This document shows, piece after piece, positions 33,802-34,432 of a stretch of 34,432 nucleotides of DNA. The first letter of the stretch is position 1. Each line of letters begins with the position of its first letter. Source of the DNA: DASRZM01 sp035686365. Lineage in GTDB: Bacteria; Pseudomonadota; Gammaproteobacteria; Xanthomonadales; Xanthomonadaceae. The stretch is from assembly GCA_035686365.1 (NCBI GenBank), contig DASRZM010000003.1:1-34432 (forward strand). The letters run 5' to 3'. Position numbers and translations under genes: made by a program. Under the pieces are notes generated by a model. It worked only from the letters and a program-made list of their open reading frames with translations, was not told the origin of the DNA and did no database searches.

Positions 33802-34432
33802 TTAGAAGTTCTGGGTGTACTGCATGTACCAGAACCGACCCGGGATGTCGTACTGCGGGTCGAAGGAGTTCGCGAAGGTGTCGTAGGACACCGGCGGATC
33901 CTTGTCGTTGAGGTTGCGGGCACCGACCGCGATCGTCGCCGACCACGGGGCGGTCCAGCGCACCTGGGCGTCCACGTACGTGGTGCCGCCGATGCTGTTC
34001 AGACCGAAGCCCGGGAACTGCGGGTCCTGGTTCTCGTCCGGGTTCGAGCACAGGCCCCGCAGCGACGGATCGCCAAGGCGGCCGGCCACGAGCACCGGCA
34101 GGAAGCAGCTTTCATCCAGGCGGGACATGTGCCGCAGGCCCACGGTGGCGCCCCAGTCGCCCAGCTCCCAGTCCAGGTTCAGGTTGGAGCGGATGCGCCA
34201 GATCGGGTTGCGGTCGAAGTACACGCCGACCACGTTGCCGCCGTCGGGCTGACCCAGATCGCCGAAGTAGCTGAGGTAGGCGCTGTCCCAAACGACCTGG
34301 AACGCACCCCAGTCGGAGTCGAAGCTGTAGGACGCGTTGAAGTCCCAGCCCTCGACCTCGAGGCCGCCCGGCAGGTTCTGCACACCGGCGAAAATGTCCA
34401 GCACGATGCCGCCCGGACCGCGGGTGATCAGC
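33802..34432 (-). CDS. TonB-dependent receptor, C-terminal part (5' end outside window)
   Basis: The last ~210 residues of an outer-membrane receptor. The frame stays open to the window edge (LITRGPGGI before VLDIFAGVQN), so the gene begins beyond it. It shows alternating barrel strands (GWDFNASYSFDSDWGAFQVVWDSAYLSYF, RIRSNLNLDWELGDWGATVGLRHMS), the TYVDAQVRWTAPWSATIAVGARNLND segment typical of TonB receptors, and a C-terminal Phe (YMQYTQNF) for assembly by the BAM machinery. Loop cysteines (ESCFLP, RGLCSN) may form a disulfide. The ligand is unknown. The neighbouring 2OG-Fe(II) oxygenases suggest the receptor substrate, or iron, is processed by them. Confidence 0.92.
   Translation of the reverse strand, partial: LITRGPGGIVLDIFAGVQNLPGGLEVEGWDFNASYSFDSDWGAFQVVWDSAYLSYFGDLGQPDGGNVVGVYFDRNPIWRIRSNLNLDWELGDWGATVGLRHMSRLDESCFLPVLVAGRLGDPSLRGLCSNPDENQDPQFPGFGLNSIGGTTYVDAQVRWTAPWSATIAVGARNLNDKDPPVSYDTFANSFDPQYDIPGRFWYMQYTQNF

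Overview
The window is about 70% GC chromosomal DNA of a gammaproteobacterium, most probably of the Xanthomonadales/Lysobacterales. The evidence is the very high GC, GTAG-type REP elements, a TonB-dependent receptor next to 2-oxoglutarate oxygenases, a large Reg_prop hybrid sensor kinase, and typical gammaproteobacterial housekeeping genes (prfC, sdaA-type L-serine dehydratase, mtgA, ybaK). The taxonomic placement is inference. I see no tRNA, rRNA, CRISPR array, insertion sequence, integrase or phage gene.

Layout: 1-7.3 kb carries an exported truncated haemoglobin, two SAM methyltransferases, a small DUF4242-like protein, a stand-alone Rieske oxygenase (choline monooxygenase/GbcA-like), a small lipoprotein and an exported amidohydrolase. 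A 39-bp triplicate repeat and a GTAG inverted repeat lie between them. 7.36-10.9 kb (minus) is a hybrid histidine kinase with a periplasmic beta-propeller sensor.

11.1-15.1 kb is a tight plus-strand operon. Two different Era-like, membrane-associated GTPases flank a cytochrome b561 (YceJ-like) and a YceI-family exported protein. It is followed by about 0.85 kb of dense, nested inverted repeats and REP units with no convincing gene. 16.0-23.6 kb holds a glutaredoxin-like gene divergent from sdaA, a dicarboxylate/glutamate-type symporter overlapping a beta-propeller lipoprotein, ybaK, a DUF4124-M23 peptidase, and prfC.

23.6-30.0 kb is all on the minus strand: a CBS-domain protein with an ECF-like sigma factor and probable anti-sigma factor, a family 2 glycosyltransferase, and a GAF-GAF-GGDEF-EAL protein translationally coupled to mtgA. 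30.3-34.4 kb contains an exported barrel-like protein, three 2OG-Fe(II) oxygenases (two of them tandem paralogues), and the C-terminal part of a TonB-dependent receptor with a strong intrinsic terminator.

The best candidates for undescribed biology are the GTPase-b561-YceI-GTPase operon and the 2OG-oxygenase/TonB-receptor locus. In the latter, a plug-less exported protein ends in a segment resembling the terminal strands of the neighbouring receptor. Both are inferences from gene content and motifs, without database searches.
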